64,000 bases of DNA from contig NZ_JBFREB010000001.1 in the NCBI RefSeq assembly GCF_052114085.1, positions 744,001-808,000 of the forward strand. The letters run 5' to 3'. The stretch is from Leifsonia sp052114085. GTDB lineage: Bacteria > Actinomycetota > Actinomycetes > Actinomycetales > Microbacteriaceae. Both the position numbers and the translations under genes were made by a program. Below are positions 62,972 to 64,000 of this stretch, piece after piece (the first letter of the stretch is position 1; every line of letters begins with the position of its first letter). Under the pieces are notes generated by a model. That model did no database searches, had not been told where the DNA came from, and saw only the letters and a list, made by a program, of their open reading frames with translations.

Positions 62972-64000
62972 TCAGCGCCCGGCGGCGTAGCCCTGCATGC
63001 CTCGCGGGTTCGCCGCAGCGCTCAGGATGCCCGTCTCGGGATCGCGTCCGACCGACGACAGCCGGCCCAGCGTCCAATCGCCGGCCCGCGTGACGCGGTG
63101 CCCCCGCGCCTCGAGGCCCGCGATCACCTCGTCGCCGAGTCGCGCCTCCACCACCGCGCCCGCGGGCACCCAGGTGCGCGGCCAGAAGGACTCCGCGATC
63201 GACGTGGTGTGGAGCGCCGGCGCGTCGATCGCCTGCTGCGGCGTGTAGCCGCCCACGATCGTCCGCAGCAGGTAGAGCAGCTGCCACTGGTCCTGCTGGT
63301 CGCCGCCGGGCGAGCCGAGCGCCGTGACCGGCACGCCGTCGCGCAGCACGAGGGTCGGCGTCAGCGTGGTGCGCGGCCGCTTGCCCGGCGTCAGTGTTGC
63401 GGCAGAACCCTCCTCCAGCCAGGTCATCTGCAGGCGGGTGCCGAGGCAGAACCCCAGCTCCGGGATGGTCGGCGACGACTGCAGCCAGCCTCCGGACGGG
63501 GTCGCCGACACGATGTTGCCCCAGCGGTCGATCACGTCGATGTGGCAGGTGTCGCCGCGCGTCTCGCCGGAGCGCGACACCGTCGGTTCGCCGACGCCCT
63601 CGCTCGCGATGCCGGAGGGCGGCGTGTACTCGGTGCGCAGCGGCGGGAGGAACGTGTCTACCCCGGGGATGACCCCGGGCCGGAACTCGGCCGACGCGGT
63701 GTCGCCGATCAGCGCGCGTCGCTCGGCGGCGTATTCGGCGGACAGCAACGTCTCGAGCGGTACGCGTTCGTCGCCGAAGTACGCGTCGCGGTCGGCGTAC
63801 GCGAGCTTCTGCGCCTCCAGCACGGTGTGGGCGCCCTGCTCGGTGGACGGGTCCACGTGCTCGTCGTCGAAGCCGTCGAGGATGGCCAGCGTCTCCAGCA
63901 GCGCGGGCCCCTGGCCCCAGGCGCCGGTCTTCGCGATCGTGTGGCCGCGGAAGTCCAGCGTCACAGCGTCCTCGTAGTGCGCCCGGTATGCGGCGAAGTC
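62972..64000 (-). CDS. ggt: Gamma-glutamyltransferase (5' end cut)
   Basis: The frame enters from the right edge with DFAAYRAHYEDAVTLDFRGHTIAKTGAWGQGP and runs 342 residues to the stop at 62972. It shows AWGQGPALLETLAIL, the cleavage-site Thr in GDTCHIDVIDRWGNIVSATPSGG, and the C-terminal NPRGMQGYAAG. It belongs to the N-terminal nucleophile hydrolases that process glutathione or gamma-glutamyl peptides; the substrate loop is CHIDVID instead of THYSVVD. Confidence 0.93.
   Translation of the reverse strand, partial: DFAAYRAHYEDAVTLDFRGHTIAKTGAWGQGPALLETLAILDGFDDEHVDPSTEQGAHTVLEAQKLAYADRDAYFGDERVPLETLLSAEYAAERRALIGDTASAEFRPGVIPGVDTFLPPLRTEYTPPSGIASEGVGEPTVSRSGETRGDTCHIDVIDRWGNIVSATPSGGWLQSSPTIPELGFCLGTRLQMTWLEEGSAATLTPGKRPRTTLTPTLVLRDGVPVTALGSPGGDQQDQWQLLYLLRTIVGGYTPQQAIDAPALHTTSIAESFWPRTWVPAGAVVEARLGDEVIAGLEARGHRVTRAGDWTLGRLSSVGRDPETGILSAAANPRGMQGYAAGR

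Overview
The window is high-GC actinobacterial chromosome, most like Microbacteriaceae (Leifsonia and relatives). The evidence is the mtrA-mtrB-lpqB operon, a WhiB regulator, a PdtaS-type kinase, a fused Kgd-type 2-oxoglutarate decarboxylase, a zinc-binding anti-sigma factor and many start codons that look leaderless. About 66 protein genes are visible, the first and last cut by the window ends. I see no rRNA, tRNA, CRISPR array, insertion sequence or prophage.

Region by region. 1-13.4 kb is a conserved actinobacterial core: a membrane protein, mtrA-mtrB-lpqB, comF, hpf, secA, an Rv3235-like gene, pdtaS and whiB1. Homologues of these genes, and of aroA, rsgA and sigR further on, lie close together in Mycobacterium tuberculosis. 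13.4-19.3 kb holds a DUF1684 gene and a complete peptide/nickel-type ABC importer. 19.3-23.3 kb holds bcp, rsgA, aroA and a redox sigma/anti-sigma pair. 24.2-28.5 kb is a small island of HAD hydrolase, arylsulfatase and its formylglycine-generating enzyme. 28.6-34 kb holds kgd and a GuaB1-type enzyme. 34.2-38.7 kb holds a TetR-controlled drug exporter and two CNNM/CBS membrane proteins. 38.9-45.2 kb mixes oxidoreductase, HAD, NADHX dehydratase, mannosyltransferase-like, thiamine-binding and MFS genes. 45.3-48.4 kb is a three-gene signalling operon. 48.4-51.1 kb is the metY/metX pair. 51.2-57.7 kb is housekeeping and accessory genes (SDR, K+ channel, nucleotidyltransferase, MFS, phosphoribosyltransferase, ung, GNAT, EXPERA-like). 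57.7-60.1 kb holds a broken SMR gene and a GntR/ABC operon. 60.2-64 kb holds an alpha/beta hydrolase, an amidase and a gamma-glutamyltransferase.

Features that conventional annotation tends to miss: (1) the sensor kinase at 47229-48395 overlaps a membrane protein whose C-terminus looks like a decayed histidine kinase, followed by a response regulator. (2) sigR appears to have two starts, a leaderless short form and a 36-codon longer form behind a redox-sigma-like promoter. (3) The TetR gene and its exporter each carry a matching 20-bp palindromic operator. (4) A 32-bp-arm inverted repeat lies between metY and metX. (5) About sixteen genes have a TANNNT hexamer 6-8 nt before the start codon, which I read as leaderless transcription and used to choose several starts.

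The only gene-free stretches are shorter than about 230 bp. All assignments come from reading the sequence and from known protein families; no database search was run.
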